This document shows positions 12,365 to 24,697 of a stretch of DNA of 64,000 nt, in pieces; position 1 is the first letter of the stretch, and every line of letters begins with the position of its first letter. Origin of the DNA: Imbricaverruca yamaguchii (lineage: Eukaryota; Arthropoda; Thecostraca; Neoverrucidae). The stretch is from assembly GCA_034440575.1 (NCBI GenBank), contig JAOTOL010001478.1, forward strand, positions 239,001 through 303,000, in the 5' to 3' direction. The notes under the pieces were generated by a model. It ran no database searches. It saw only the letters and a list, made by a program, of their open reading frames with translations, and was not told the DNA's origin. Position numbers and translations under genes: made by a program.

Positions 12365-14420
12365 GATCGAATATGGTGGTCGAATACATAGTAATGTCTG
12401 GGTTATTCTTCAATCCAAAACAGTGGACAACATTTGGGAACCAGGCCCGCTCTTCGCTCTAGGTTGGGTCATATGCTGACATTTTCCGGGCTCGATGGGC
12501 CCAAAGCTACCCTCATTAATAAAAAAAATCACGGCTTCCCCGTCACTACTTCTTCAAATGGGTCGAATTTCACCTTGCTACATAAATATGTAGTGATAAC
12601 TGAAGTGGTCCGTGGCGAGGAAACAACCTACCACCCTGATTTCTAGGTCATCGGATTTTAACTCTCCCCTGCTGAAAGTTTTTTCTTGTATCCAGTGATA
12701 CATCAGTTCACAATGCGAAAATTATGCCTGCATAAAAAGTTAAATATGTACAACATTCCAAGTTGATGCACTTCAATTTATAATGCCGGTCGCCACCACG
12801 ACAACGCTCGTGCGTTGTCGCAAGTAACACCGCCTTGCGCATTCGTCGCATCCTTCGCACAAGTGGTGTTTACTTCTGAAAATCATTCTGTGGGCACAAT
12901 TCATGGAGGCAATGGGCCGATCCATATGATTTAATGGGGTGATTTTTCGGTACCCGAACTTGATCATTCGGGTCCCCGGTACGTCATTTTTGGCTGCCGT
13001 GCGAGTTTTTGCTCGAGGCGTCGATATCTTCTTTGGCTCATGTGCGATTTTGGGGGACTGGCGCGATTCTTTGGATCCAGAGCGATTTTCTGGACTTTGC
13101 TTGATCTTTTTTTTCTTGGAAAATGATTAAATCTGGGGGCTTTATTTACTTCCCGTTCCGGTGGGATTTTTTGGACCACGGCACAATACACGTTTGGTCC
13201 ACTATTTCTCTCCACTGTATGAGGGCCACCTATAAGCCAAATGCTGTATAATGTATAGCGTGTCCAGAGACGTCTGCAAAGGCCGAGACAGAACGGTGTC
13301 AGAGAGATAGAATCACTATTCAGGACGTGGCCGCAGGATAATCATCTCAAGTCTCCTGATGTCAAAGGACAAATTGCGTGACTAGTGTCATATACTACGA
13401 CATGCAGCCATTACCCGCATACATTGAAGGCCACAGCAATAACCACCCACATCTCCATCAAAATAATCATACTAACAGAACCACAAATCTTTCCAAGCTG
13501 CGCCATTCTTTTGGTTTGTGTGGCACTGGTTTGACAATTGTTCTACTAGGGCTGTGCTAAATTCCTTGCACAATGTCGATACTTTGCATTTTCTTGTTAC
13601 ATAGAGTTACCGTATGGATAAGAAAAAACTTGCCCTGATGTATACTACTTTTGGAAACAATTATGCAAAGGTATGTGTATTGCAAGTATATTGTCCTCAG
13701 CATTCAGGACATACCCCAAAGACTATTGTAGTATTTTGGCCCATCAGTTTTCTGGTCATTGAGGGTGCACATGTTAAGATTAGGGGTGCAGTTTCAAGGA
13801 TTGAAGGTACACTCACACCACAAAAGTGGAGAAAATTACGATCTTGCTTACAGCCATCGCAAAACCAGAGGGAAGTAACATCGCAATCACGAAATACCTC
13901 TATATCCGCAGTGGTATACTGCAAATGTTTTATTCTCGGTGGATCTATTTTAGCATGTCGCATCTAAACCATTCCAAGTGCTATGCATGCATGCTATGTA
14001 AGTAGAAGGCAGAAATTTCATTGCTCGACAACGTTGCGGGACAGAGTTTCCCCAGCATTTGCTCTCAAGCTCCCCAGAGTAGCACGTTGTGCACATGACA
14101 GGGATGTCCTTTAGATATTTCGAGCCCATTGCTGAACCCACCCAGCAGAGGCCTGCTTCAGTGACACAAGGCGAGCATGCGACCGCGGAGTGTCGTCGGG
14201 CAGAGGGCTTGCTTGAAGGCAGATGGTGCCCGCGAGTCCGGCGCTGGAGGAGGACGGTGGAGGGCGGTGGAGGTCATGCAACGGTAATCCTTCGGCACGA
14301 CGAACGCCCACCAGTGGCTGCCATCTCCTGGCCAGGTGCCGGCCAGGGACAAGCCTGCACGCTATCGGACCGAAGCTGAGCACCTCCCGCACTGGGGTCA
14401 GACTCGCCACCGATGTCAGT
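12365..14420. other. No gene seen
   Basis: Unique or diverged repetitive sequence. Small open frames at 12434-12646 (+), 12964-13215 (-), 13614-13967 (+) and 13697-13963 (-) have no recognisable domain. Confidence 0.5.
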
Positions 14421-14424
14421 TCGC

Positions 14425-14485
14425 TATTTGGGCTTAGGGGCGCATCGCCTACAAAGGTCATGCAGCGCCCATCTCGCCACCGATG
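14425..14485 (-). repeat. Retroposon 3'-end fragment (family T), diverged copy
   Basis: The minus strand reads ATGCGCCCCTAAGCCCAAAT, matching the ends at 16245-16300 and 51742-51787 (gcGCCCTmAAgCCCAArynAaCTAACT). Upstream similarity (gggcgc...gtcat) is also seen. Diverged, boundaries uncertain. Confidence 0.5.
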
Positions 14486-14710
14486 TGGCAACTGCCTCAC
14501 GATCACAAGGACGGGAGGAAAAGCCACGCTGAAGTCGTGTCTCTCCCCGGATATTTACGTCCAGCCATCCATCGACGCCTACGGAAAACGACAAATGACG
14601 CCAAACTATGCTTATTGAAATTGTGCGATGTTCCCGGGTGATTTGACTGATGAATCACCACAGAGCATCTGACAAAGGGACATGCCTGAGCTGTGAGGAG
14701 AGACGTCGCC

Positions 14711-14797
14711 GACGTCACAATGTCAACAGCTGACAGCCGGTAATCACGTGGTGTGACGTCACAATGTCAACAGCTGACAGCCGGTAATCACGTGGTA
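14711..14797. repeat. 44-bp tandem duplication
   Basis: Two near-perfect units: gacgtcacaatgtcaacagc, then tgacagccggtaatcacgtg, then gtgt. Each contains GACGTCAC (CRE-like), CAGCTGAC and CACGTG (E-box). Simple local duplication. Confidence 0.9.
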
Positions 14798-16244
14798 CGC
14801 GCGGTCAGTGCAGCAGGGGCACATTCTGGGCCACAGGACGGCCACTGCCGGCCACATAGCAGCCGCGCGTGCCTCTTGTGTGTGGCAGAGTCGCAGCGAC
14901 GCTGACCAAGGAAGTACTTACTGGTCGGGGGGAGAACCGCCGCAGTCGGATCAGCGGCTCCAAAAGTCGGAGGCTTTGGCGCTTCAAGCGGATTTCTCTC
15001 CCGCTCGCATCACGGTTGAGACACTGATTGGTGCCCGTCAGGTGAGGGGAGATCCGGCATGATTTGACAACCGCACGTGGCAGTCTGACTGGCGCTGAAT
15101 ACCATTTGTCTGAGCTTGGACTCCATGCCAACCGAACCAGTCGTAGCATCCGACCATCAGCCATTTGGCAATCAGTTGGTACGTAGGGGTTTATGTAGCT
15201 CTAAGCAGGATATTTTTTTAAAAGAACAATCGTATCTATGGTGTATGTGTTATCGGCTGGTATTCATTTTTGAGCCGTTAAAAATGTAATGTTTGGCCAA
15301 CCGTATTTCGCTACTCACTATTAGTATGATAATACATATAATGTCAGGCTATATGGCTTTACCCAGGTTATGCGTGGAAAAGGACACATATTTACAGTTA
15401 TTAAGATATGGCACTTTGTGGAGCTAGAACAATGTTGAAATCTGCTTTGTGCAAAACATGGCGATTTAGAGTTTAAACAATTAGCATTCCTGCATTCTCC
15501 GTACATTTTAGTACCATGCTGACATTGGTCAAACTGGTGGACATATCCATCGTGGTTAGAGCTGCAGAAAACCCAATGTACCAGGTGGTGTAAAAACTGT
15601 TTGTTCACCGGTTGAGTTGGTATGGAACGACCCTGTTGTCATGTGACGTCCTATTGCTTTTTGTCCGGCGGCCGTGGCGTAATTGGCTGTGACGTAACGA
15701 GATGACAAGAGACAACTGCCTCTTCCCCTCGACAGGTTAAGCTGGTGAAATGGTCCAGATAAGCCAGCCTGAGGTCAATGAGACTCGAGAACAAAAAGTG
15801 GAGCCCTGTGAAACAGGATCCCTCTTCCCCACCCACTATGATAACATTCGTGCCCCCGGTACTTCTCCTGATGACCGTTCAGACAGCTAATCACGTTGTC
15901 GTTGGTTTTGTTCGCATGGCGAGCTACTTAAGGCCTTTGATTTATTACAAGTGACTTATTTATTATACTTTAAAATAAATACATTATAGAAGCCCACAAT
16001 AATAACTTTACTGTATGACCCCACATGACCTAGTAGAAGCCCACATGACCTACTATGGAGATATTCCTGTACACAGTTCGGAGCTTCGCGCCTGATTAAA
16101 TATATTACATCAACATTATGCGACCAGTTGAAATGAGATTACTTTAGAGCGTTTCCTTAGCGTATAACATTTTCCCCATAGTGGAATGTCAGTCGTTTGC
16201 TTACTGTATTGGGAATGTATGGCATGTGGCAATGCCACATGGAG
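14798..16244. other. No gene seen
   Basis: The first 400 bp are GC-richer with overlapping open frames on both strands (14805-15164 minus; 14808-15062 plus) and no identifiable domain. The rest is AT-rich. Confidence 0.5.
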
Positions 16245-16310
16245 TTAGTTGTTTGGGCTTGAGGGCGCGTCGACAACTATGACCAAATTGCGCCCATGGG
16301 CCATATGGTG
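16245..16310 (-). repeat. Retroposon 3'-end fragment (family T)
   Basis: The minus strand reads GACGCGCCCTCAAGCCCAAA then CAACTAACTCC, the same terminal sequence as the 51742-51787 insertion, orientation reversed. No target-site duplication was recognised here. Confidence 0.6.
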
Positions 16311-16569
16311 TACATAACTAACGCAATTTACTAGTGATGATAGTAATCCGGTGACGGTCATAGTCGGCTCAGGTGACGTAACCAAAAGCTGAAGCTGTTC
16401 ACGGCGAGTTCGTTCTTCGCTCCTGGCTCGCTCACCGTGTAAAAACACCGACATTGTCTCGCGTCATGATGCAACGACTTTAAATGTTCAGCCCGTGTCG
16501 TGGTGACCGACAAGGCTCCGCTTTCACCGGCCTGAAGGCTGCCCGTGCGAGTTGACGCGTTTCGCTTAC

Positions 16570-16670
16570 CTCGGCACGGTTGAAGCCGGAGATCTTGCAG
16601 AACGTCTCGTTGCAGTACACGATGGGGTAGTCGACAATTTGCGCGTTAGCCAGCAGGAAGCTGCTGTCAG
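16570..16670 (-). CDS. eag: eag (KCNH1/5-type) potassium channel, coding exon 2 (PAS domain start)
   Basis: The minus strand encodes 34 residues including the split first codon: [19 protein letters not shown] followed by [15 protein letters not shown]. This is the first beta-strand and helix region of the eag-type PAS domain (NAQIVD-PIVY-N--FCK-SG-nRAE). The acceptor reads CCGTTTCAG at 16679-16671 and the donor GTAAGC at 16569-16564. Phase is 1 in and 0 out, so the reading frame joins exon 1 exactly. The residues match insect eag better than vertebrate KCNH1 or KCNH5 from memory. The next exon should begin V-M-Q-K and continue the PAS domain. I looked for it on the minus strand from 16569 down to 1 and did not find it, so intron 2 probably runs past the window edge. 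A 28-bp minisatellite begins about 17 bp upstream of the acceptor. Confidence 0.93.
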
Positions 16671-16687
16671 CTGAAACGGACGGATCA

Positions 16688-17425
16688 CGGTCAGTTGGAT
16701 GCCACACAAGTTCCACTAACGGTCGCCACTCGCACAAGTCTCACTACCGATTGCCAGTCACACAAGTCCTACTACCGGTCACAAGTCACACAAGTCCCAC
16801 TACCGGTCACTAATCACACAAGTCCTACCACCGGTCAATAATCACACAAGTCCTACCACCGGTCAATAATCACACAAGTCCTACTACCGGTCACCAGTCA
16901 AACATGTACTACTACCGGTCACCACTCAAACAAGTCCTATTGCCGGTTACTAATCACACAAGTCCCACTACCGATCATAAGTCACACAAGTCCTACCACC
17001 GGTCACCAGTCACACAAGTCCTATTGCCGGTCACTAATCACACAAGTCCCACTACCGATCATAAGTCACACAAGTCCTACTACCGGTCACTAATCACACA
17101 AGTCCTACTACCGGTCACCACTCAAACAAGTCCTATTGCCGGTCATAAGTCACATAAGTCCTACTACCGGTCACTAATCAAACAAGTCCTACTACCGGTC
17201 ACCAGTCACACAAGTCCTACTACCGGTCACTAATCACACAAGTCCTACTACCGGTCACCAGTCACACAAGTCCTACTACCGGTCACAAGTCACACAAGTC
17301 CTACTACCGGTCACCAGTCACACAAGTCCTACTGCCGGCCACCAGTCACACAAGTCCCACTGCCGGCCACCAGTCACTCAAGTCCCACTGCCGGCCGCTA
17401 ATCACACAAGTCCCACCGCCGTAGT
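16688..17425. repeat. 28-bp minisatellite abutting the eag exon 2 acceptor
   Basis: About 26 degenerate units of 28 bp with core cacacaagtcctactaccgg followed by tcaccagt. The first, divergent unit (cggtcagttggatgccacac) begins ~17 bp intronic of exon 2, so the branch point is probably inside the array. Units near 17.35 kb carry tgccggcc instead of taccggtc. Confidence 0.92.
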
Positions 17426-18108
17426 GGGTGTCGGCTCCAGTGTAACGCTGGAGCAGGATTGGTGTGAAGCGTCTCGTCAACGCTACCTGCTGTATAAGGC
17501 ATGTCCTCCAACGACCGCGTGTAAAGTATGCTTTCGAAGTATTCATCACAGCTGATGCATCACCATACGCGTCGATAATGCATCCCAGGGCATGTGAAAA
17601 CGGCGCGGACCATTCTGCGAGGGTCAGTTCGAGTCACCCGCATGGAAAATGTGTCGCGCCTGCACGAGAGCTGACTAGCCTGGATTTCGCCATGGCTGGC
17701 GGCGGAGTACAAAAACAATGTAAAAATATACCAGATGTAATATAAAACTCCTCATAAAAATGAAACATGAGGAAACACGAGGGATATGGCACGAATTATT
17801 CGCTGGGTGATACGCCCAGGGAAACCGACTTCAGTGGATACTAAGACGACGTAACGGAGATTGTGGCAGTGCACCATAAAACCGTCGCCGTCCAACAGAT
17901 GGTTGGACATCAGTCGCTGATTGGTGCATTTCTCTGAGCTCCGCTGACGCCACAACCGCTAGTGTGCAGTCCCAAAATCCCTGTAGCAGTGCATTATTCC
18001 ATGTCTGAGTACTTGTTGGAAATTGCAGCGAAAGACCCGCGCCTTAACAAGCTTTAGATAAACTATGTAGTGATACTTAGCAGACTGACCAATGCCAGGA
18101 AATTTAAC
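17426..18108. other. No gene seen (eag intron 1)
   Basis: Unique sequence. No recognisable exon on either strand. Confidence 0.5.
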
Positions 18109-18121
18109 GTCCCATTCTTCT

Positions 18122-18195
18122 GGCGAAACAGTGTGGGCGGCGCCATTAGCCGTGAATGTGCGTAAAGTGCATCGTGAACCACCCAATAAACAAAA
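18122..18195 (+). mobile_element. SINE family A, 5'-truncated copy
   Basis: Matches only the 3' half of the full-length copy at 21171-21356 (ggcgaaacagtgtgggcggc ... cgtgaaccacccaataaac). It is flanked by a 13-bp direct repeat differing at one base (gtcccattcttct at 18109-18121, gtcccattattct at 18196-18208). A 5' truncation with a target-site duplication is the signature of target-primed reverse transcription. Confidence 0.85.
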
Positions 18196-18474
18196 GTCCC
18201 ATTATTCTTGCCTCTCTCAGGACGCATCGCTTCGTCTCATTTCGCTGGTCTCGTTTCATCGGCTCGTCTCAACATAGGCCATTTGCTTCCGTACTACAAT
18301 CCTGTGTGATGAGTTCTGTCGCACGCATGAAGCTCGGCTTATCGTCAGCAGCTGATGATTTGTTTTGTGCCGAAGTCGAAGAGGCCGGATTTTGTCGGGA
18401 TAGAAACAGGCATCGAGGCCAACTCAGGAGCTTCTGTTTTCTACTGATAAACAGCTATCGCCACGGCTCTGGCT

Positions 18475-18666
18475 GGAGACGGAGACGGAAACGGAGAGGA
18501 GGAGACGGAGACGGAGACGGAGACGGAGACGGAGACGGGACGAGACGGAGACGGGACGAGACGGGACGGCGGGACGAGACGAGACGGAGACGGAGACGGA
18601 CGGAGACGGAGACGGGATGGAGACGGAGACGGAGACGGAGACGGAGACGGAGACGGAGACGGAGAC
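18475..18666. repeat. (GGAGAC)n microsatellite
   Basis: Hexamer array, polypurine on the plus strand, interrupted by gggacgag variants around 18535-18610. It yields Arg/Gly/Asp- and Ser/Pro-rich shadow frames. Confidence 0.95.
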
Positions 18667-20380
18667 AGGACCAAAATGAAAGCGTCATTGGCAAGCCAAT
18701 GTAGCCCAGATCCCATATTACAGCATGCTTCTTCTTTTTGCGGTCATGCTTAGGCCCTGAAGGGTCACAGTATGTCAACCCAGTGACGTGATCTTCCTGG
18801 GAAATGGCCTGGAAAACATGCATCTTGTTTATATTTATCGGGGCCTGTCAACTGTCTATTCATGCAAAATGAGCACATCTGCTCGACATTCCCAGATCCT
18901 AGCTCATGTCGGTTCGTGCCTTATGTCGGTCAAGGAAGTTCATGCTTCAATATCACTCGGCACATCACTTCCGAAGCACGACAATTTTATTACCCAGACG
19001 AACTGATATGATACTTATATATTTCATCGGTCGCCAGGCATGTGACCTCATGTCTTAATATTTGGTAACACTGGACATATATTGATAAAACAATCACTTC
19101 ACCTTTTACTCAAGTGAAGGTACAACACCCAAACAGTTCCATAGAAAGGTCGAACGAGGTCAACAAAAATCAGATCGCAGAAGATCAGATCATCTCATGT
19201 CAGTGGCTGGCAAACAAATAACATTTTGCACGACTTAGGCTGTGCTGAAACCGAATTCAGATATGATTTAACGAGGAACAGAACAAAATGTATCAGATGG
19301 CATGGTGTGGAATTTATAAAGTGCATGAGAATTTTATCTGACGATACGTAACTAACCCTTGACATATTAAAAACAAAATGCAAAAACACTATTTGTTATC
19401 TTAGCATGGAAGCTACCACAACTTCGGCTTGTCCTACTCAATGTGGCAAACAAGGTGAAATTCGAACTAATGGCATGACGGCAAACTTGACTTCAAGTAA
19501 AATTTTGAGATATTAAGTTGGTTCCTTTATTGAACAAAAGAACAGCATGATCTGCGTTTGGTGGTGATATGTTGGCACTTACTTCTGGATGGCGCTAATT
19601 TTTATACTTTGGAATATTACTTTTGTTGAACCGTCCCAGGTTCAACAACCATTCATGATCTTCACCTCTAATTTGTAAGAAACACCCAAAACCAACATAT
19701 ATAAAGGTATCGACATTTTCAACTCTCTGCGTTTACTCATTCGGTGCCTATCCCGTGAAAAAAAGTTAAGGGAAGTGCGTGTGTGGGGGAGGAGTGAGGG
19801 CGGGTGCTGTCGAGAGCCTCCTCCTAGTCCGGCGAAGATTAAAAGATTGCTTACACTCGCACCGACTTGGTGAGGCCCATGAATAGGCTTTCTATCCACA
19901 AAAGCGCAAAGTGTTTGTGTAAACGCCCAGATGAACAGTTAGGATTATCTTTGTTTGCAAGAGAAATCAAACCAATCACGAATGAGAGCCAACTATTGTG
20001 CTGTATAGTACGAAGCTGAAAAAATTGGTCGAGTGCGCGACAAATCCAGAAGTTGCCTTCACTGGCCTAGTAGTTGAAGGTGGATGCTCGTTCCGTACAC
20101 AGCTACTCTATATCCTCACGCTTTCATGCATGGTCATAATAGGTGACGGAACGAAGGAAATGAAGTGTTTGTTTTTCTTCTTTTCCTCTTACAGCCTATT
20201 TGAGACAAAACTGGTTGAAGGTCAAATCCAGTATCCAATTTGAAACTGTAATTGTGTGTGCAGCAAGTCGCCCTGCCCCTCAGATTGAGCACGCATTCGT
20301 ACAGCTACTCGTTAGTTAGTTATTAGGGACATAGGGCCCTCGTACAGATATTCGCTTCGTGTCTGAACGGCGTAACGTCC
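18667..20380. other. No gene seen (eag intron 1)
   Basis: AT-rich unique sequence. Open frames are under 90 codons without recognisable domains. Confidence 0.5.
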
Positions 20381-20607
20381 GCAGTAGTACCGCAGTAGTG
20401 TCGCAGTAGTACCGCAGTGGTATCGCAGTAGTGTCGCAGTAGTACCGCCGAAGTGTCGCAGCAGTACCGCAGTGGTATCGCAGTAGTACCGCAGTAGTGT
20501 ATCGCAGTAGTACCGCAGTGGTATCACAGTAGTGTCGCAGTAGTATCGCAGTGGTATCACAGTAGTACCGCAGTAGTGTCGCAGTAGTACCGCAGTAGTG
20601 TCGCAGT
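20381..20607. repeat. Minisatellite of gcagtagtaccg / cagtagtgtc units
   Basis: Interleaved ~11-12 bp units gcagtagtaccg, cagtagtgtcg and cagtggtatcg in alternating order over about 225 bp, giving a higher-order alternation. The minus-strand shadow frame repeats RYYCDT. Confidence 0.95.
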
Positions 20608-21157
20608 CCAGTATCTGGGAGAGACTACCGCGTGCCGCAGGGTAGCGAGAGTGGAACGAAAGGGATTAGAGCCGCGTAGAACTACGCGATTAGCTCGACT
20701 TGACTGGCTTCACTGCCACGGCCGCAGCTGCGGCCAATGACTTGACTGCCACGGCCGCCACCAAGCCAGAGTCGCCGCCAACCTGACTGATGCTAAGCCA
20801 GAGCCGCCGGTACTCAGGCGGGAGCGAAGCCACAGCTGCTGGCACCGGTAAAAGACAAGGGCGACTGATACTCAGGGAGGCATGCTGCTATTGATACTGA
20901 CCGTGGCATTTCCAAGCAGAGGGTGCTAGCGACATGAAACAAGAGCCCAGCGCGTTGTCTGTGGCGAGTTCTCACGATGGTCATACGATTTGTATATTTC
21001 TGGGTACCGGCTCACCTACCAGGTATCTTTAATTTTCTAAAACAAATCCAGGACTTTACTTTTAATCATCACACGCGTAAAACTATAACAGACACGTTCA
21101 CCATGAACCTCAGTAGCTCAGTATCTTGTAATGCATAGTAACGATGTTCGAGGTGTT
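20608..21157. other. No gene seen (eag intron 1)
   Basis: Includes short direct repeats of gccacggccgc around 20715-20760. No gene recognised. Confidence 0.5.
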
Positions 21158-21170
21158 GCATCTTGGTCAA

Positions 21171-21356
21171 AGGGGCGAAGATGACCGAGTGATTAAAGTG
21201 TTTGGCTCTAGGTACCAAAGGTCCCGGGTTCGACACACGCACCGATTGGGACATTTCCCAATCCCGTGGCCCACCGGCGAAACAGTGTGGGCGGCGCCAT
21301 TAGCCGTGAATGTGCATACAGTGTGTCGTGAATCACCCAGTAAACAAAAACAACAA
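21171..21356 (+). mobile_element. SINE family A, full-length copy with perfect TSD
   Basis: tRNA-derived head with A box (atgaccgagtgattaaagtg, 21181-21200) and B box (gggttcgacac, ~21226-21236), a ~110-bp body (ccaccggcgaaacagtgtgg) and an A/C-rich tail (cagtaaacaaaaacaacaa). It is flanked by a perfect 13-bp target-site duplication, gcatcttggtcaa, at 21158-21170 and 21357-21369. The head resembles class II tRNAs (GACCGAGTG) but no cloverleaf is intact. Confidence 0.92.
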
Positions 21357-21369
21357 GCATCTTGGTCAA

Positions 21370-22109
21370 GAACATGGGCCAAAGTATCGATCCTGTTTTA
21401 GAAACTTCTGAAACAGCACCTGATGCACTGTTATCTGGTACTCAGTGATACAAATTGACTCCAAATTTAGCTTCGGCGCTCAACGTTCCAGAGTTGACCT
21501 ATTAAGGCAACACGAATAGCTGAGGTCAAGCTCAGTTAATGACCTCGACGACCCTGGAAAGGCCAATTACCCATGCAAACAGGATGAAAGCCCACCACCC
21601 CGAAGACTCCACATTGGCGATTTGGTGTCAATGAGGTAAATGAGGCTAATCCGCGCTCGAGTGGGGGGGGGGGCAAATTGTTCTGCCTCCTCGAAGTTAT
21701 CTACTCCGAAGAAAAACGTGAAGAAACAACGACAAAAATGCCGAAAATATGGTCCTCATGCCGACCTGACCTGATCCAAAGCTAGGTGCAGCAAATGCAT
21801 CATGGGGGATGGTAATCGACTCACAATGAACGAGATAATAAGTATCAGGAGGGCGTAGTCGGGGTCCAGGTATACGATAGTTAATAGTTCTTGGAACATA
21901 ACGGATGCATGAGCTCATCGAAAATGTGACTTTGTACCCAAGCTGGAAGGCTACCAGCTGATAATAATAATAGTAGTAATAATAACATTCGAATGAACTA
22001 GTAAGTCGCAATGCCCACGTCCGTTTTGTCTGTTTAGGATATCCGGTTCGAGACATGGCAGGATATCAAATTGACTTACCATACTCAGCTGTGTGGCGAT
22101 CGGCCATCT
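21370..22109. other. No gene seen (eag intron 1)
   Basis: Contains a G12 homopolymer at about 21663-21674 and a short TAATAA run near 21962-21985. Confidence 0.5.
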
Positions 22110-22117
22110 CTCTCTCC

Positions 22118-22149
<32 letters not shown>
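22110..22149. repeat. (CT)n microsatellite
   Basis: Dinucleotide CT/TC run of about 40 bp with one interruption (ccctctgtc). Confidence 0.9.
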
Positions 22150-24489
22150 ACATCGGAGCTTGTGCTGATTGCCTATCCTTAGTCATTTTGGTAAAACACA
22201 ACCTGGAATCTTCCCTCGAATGAAATTGCAGGTCAGTAACCTGAAATGAAACCTCCACATTTTGCGTATGCTACGAAGTCGGCAAAAGAAGCTGCATTAC
22301 CTCTGCTAGGTGCGGCGGGCAAGCCTTGCTCTTTTTCCCGTGATTGCGAGCGAACATAATGCTCGGGAGAGATTGCATCAAACCCTGCAACTGCGACGCA
22401 TAATCTGCGGAACGTCGCTCGCAGCGACGCCATCAGTACTTTAGCCCCGTTCAAGACGATGCACGGCAATGCGCAGTACAGAAGATGCTCGTTTTCTCAA
22501 AAGCTCGCGCTATTGTAGAAAAACGGCCTCCTTCCCTGAAGCAAGCTACCTCGGGCGGCAGGCCCCGGCACAAACCTGCCGACGTTCTGGGCGTTGCAGT
22601 CTCCCGCGGCGCGGCCGGCGACCGCACGTGACTAGCACCAGACGGCCCGCGGTCCGGCGGAAACACGCCCTGTGCTGACCACCAGGCCAGGTGAATAAGT
22701 TAGGTGTCATGCTCCGTGAAATGGTTCGAGACCAGTAAGTTCGCTCGTTTCATTGTTATTTCTGGAGGCGTGACGTGAGATCGTTTGCTGGAAGTTGTAC
22801 AGGATAATGACACTGTTAACATTTCAAAAGGAAGGAACATTTATGCTTTTCCAAATATCAAAAGGAAAAGGCGTCTTCTAGGTCAGATCAATCCACGCCA
22901 TAAACAAAGCATTTCAATGAAGACTATCAGACGAGCTTGGAGATTGGAGACGAGCTTAGGCAGTTACACGAACAATTTCAGTCATTCTGAAACGAAAAGG
23001 AAAACAATTCCTCTTCTTAGTAGCGACCAATACCCAAGCGATCGTCTGTATAGCTAGCTTGTGGTTCAATCAGGTTAGAAAATGTGGTACGAAATGTGAA
23101 GCATCTTTTTCTAACGTCTTTTGTTAACTTGTTGCAAGTCAGCATCCAGTATATATGGTGGATTCGTTCATCTTAATTATCTAGTACCTGGGACAAATAC
23201 AGTAAATGTGAATTTTTTATTGGGAATTTGGTTTGGAGTCTTTTTTGTTTCCTGAAGACTATCTTTTCTGCTTTGGGGCGCGTCATCTGCCGAAAAGCTC
23301 GTTAAGCTGGGGTAGTGGAATCGAGGGCCCTGGGGGGGGGGGGGCACATTTCCATCGGGTAGGGGGGGGGAAGGGGAGGGAGAACATGCCCCAGTTTCCG
23401 CCTGGAGTGCTTCGCGCATATTTCCTGTGCCGCAAGTGCACCTGCGTCATACATGGATTTCGCAAAAACGTCAACAACGAGAGACGGGACACCGGTATGC
23501 CGTTTTAGATAAGTTAACAACCGCCTGCTGCCGACTGACGAGTTGGATATATTCTGCCACGAGACAGCACGGAGCGCGAATACCGCTCCCGTCAGAAAGT
23601 GGTGCAAACTGCCCAGCAGCGTGCTTGCTTCGTGCGCTTCCAAGTGTTGCCTAGCAACTCAAGCTTCCAAACATGGAAATATGTCCGCCGTTTTCTAGTG
23701 ACCTAAAAAACACTGAGCTCGTTGCTTCCTGCTCGCTGCCCTTTATGCTTACGAACAGCGCATGCCACATGTTAAGCTGATGATGTAGTCTGATGGCACC
23801 CAGATTATCGGCCGAGATTATCATTCAATCACTTCGTGCTAAAAAGTGTCGAACTCAGCTGATGCAAAGCTATAGATATTTTCACTTAAAACGAGCTTAG
23901 CGTACCTCATTCCGAAACCGAGCTAAATGTGTTCAAATTGAGGCGATAAAACTCGAGTTGTGGCTGCACTGCGAAATCTGGCAACTCAATATTAAAACTG
24001 TCGCAGTCGGTCAGGATACTGGGATGTATTCTGAACTCGAATCTGACACGGGAGACGGACGTGCGCGGTGTTTTGCGGCGGTGCGACTGCCTACTGATAG
24101 TCTCCGGCTCGGATGCACCTCCGCGCGCCGCGCGACATCAGGCAGCTCCTGGTGGACGCGTCAGTGGTTCTCGTGTCTGTGTTTGTACCCGCGAATTTAG
24201 CAAAGAAATTCCGTAAAGTGGATTAATATTTGGTTTGAGTCAGATTACAGTCAGATACAGATAACATTACGTAAACATGAGCAGAAAATGGAAGAAGTAA
24301 AACGACAGTATAGAGTTAAAACACCGAACATGTGCAGTCCGGTGTTGTTTAACTATGTGGAAGAGTTATTTGAAAACCCGTTCAAAGAGTGCAAGAATTA
24401 GCCAATCTCGATGCACGTATTATCACGGGGGTAGTCTACCGCGAGCATACCACGCCAACATTGAAGCTGCTCGGCTGGCTAAAGTTGCC
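22150..24489. other. No gene seen (eag intron 1)
   Basis: Two G-runs (about 23331-23343 and 23363-23370) lie in a region with overlapping open frames on both strands. A minus open frame at 22233-22469 (LNGAKVLMASLRATF) is unrecognised. Confidence 0.5.
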
Positions 24490-24501
24490 GACCCATGATT
24501 G

Positions 24502-24685
24502 TTTGTTTGTTTATTGGGTGGTTCACGACGCACTTTATGCACATTCACGGCTAGTGGCGCCGCCCACACTGTTTCGCCGGTGGGCCGCGGGATTGGGAAA
24601 TGTCCTGAGCGGCGCTAGTGTCGAACCCGAGACCTTTGGTACCCATAGATCGACACCTTAACCACCCGGCCATCCCCGTCCGGCG
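24502..24685 (-). mobile_element. SINE family A, full-length copy
   Basis: On the minus strand: tRNA-like head with B box GGGTTCGACACTAG, body with cccacactgtttcgccggtg (complement), and tail CCAATAAACAAACAAAC. It is flanked by a 12-bp direct repeat with one mismatch (gacccatgattg at 24490-24501, gacccatggttg at 24686-24697). Confidence 0.92.
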
Positions 24686-24697
24686 GACCCATGGTTG

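Noticed and set aside
1..16569. Third eag exon (VMQK..., FMYGEL..., EILLYKK)
   Set aside because: Looked for the reverse-complement coding patterns on the minus strand and found none; short or diverged exons could still be missed.
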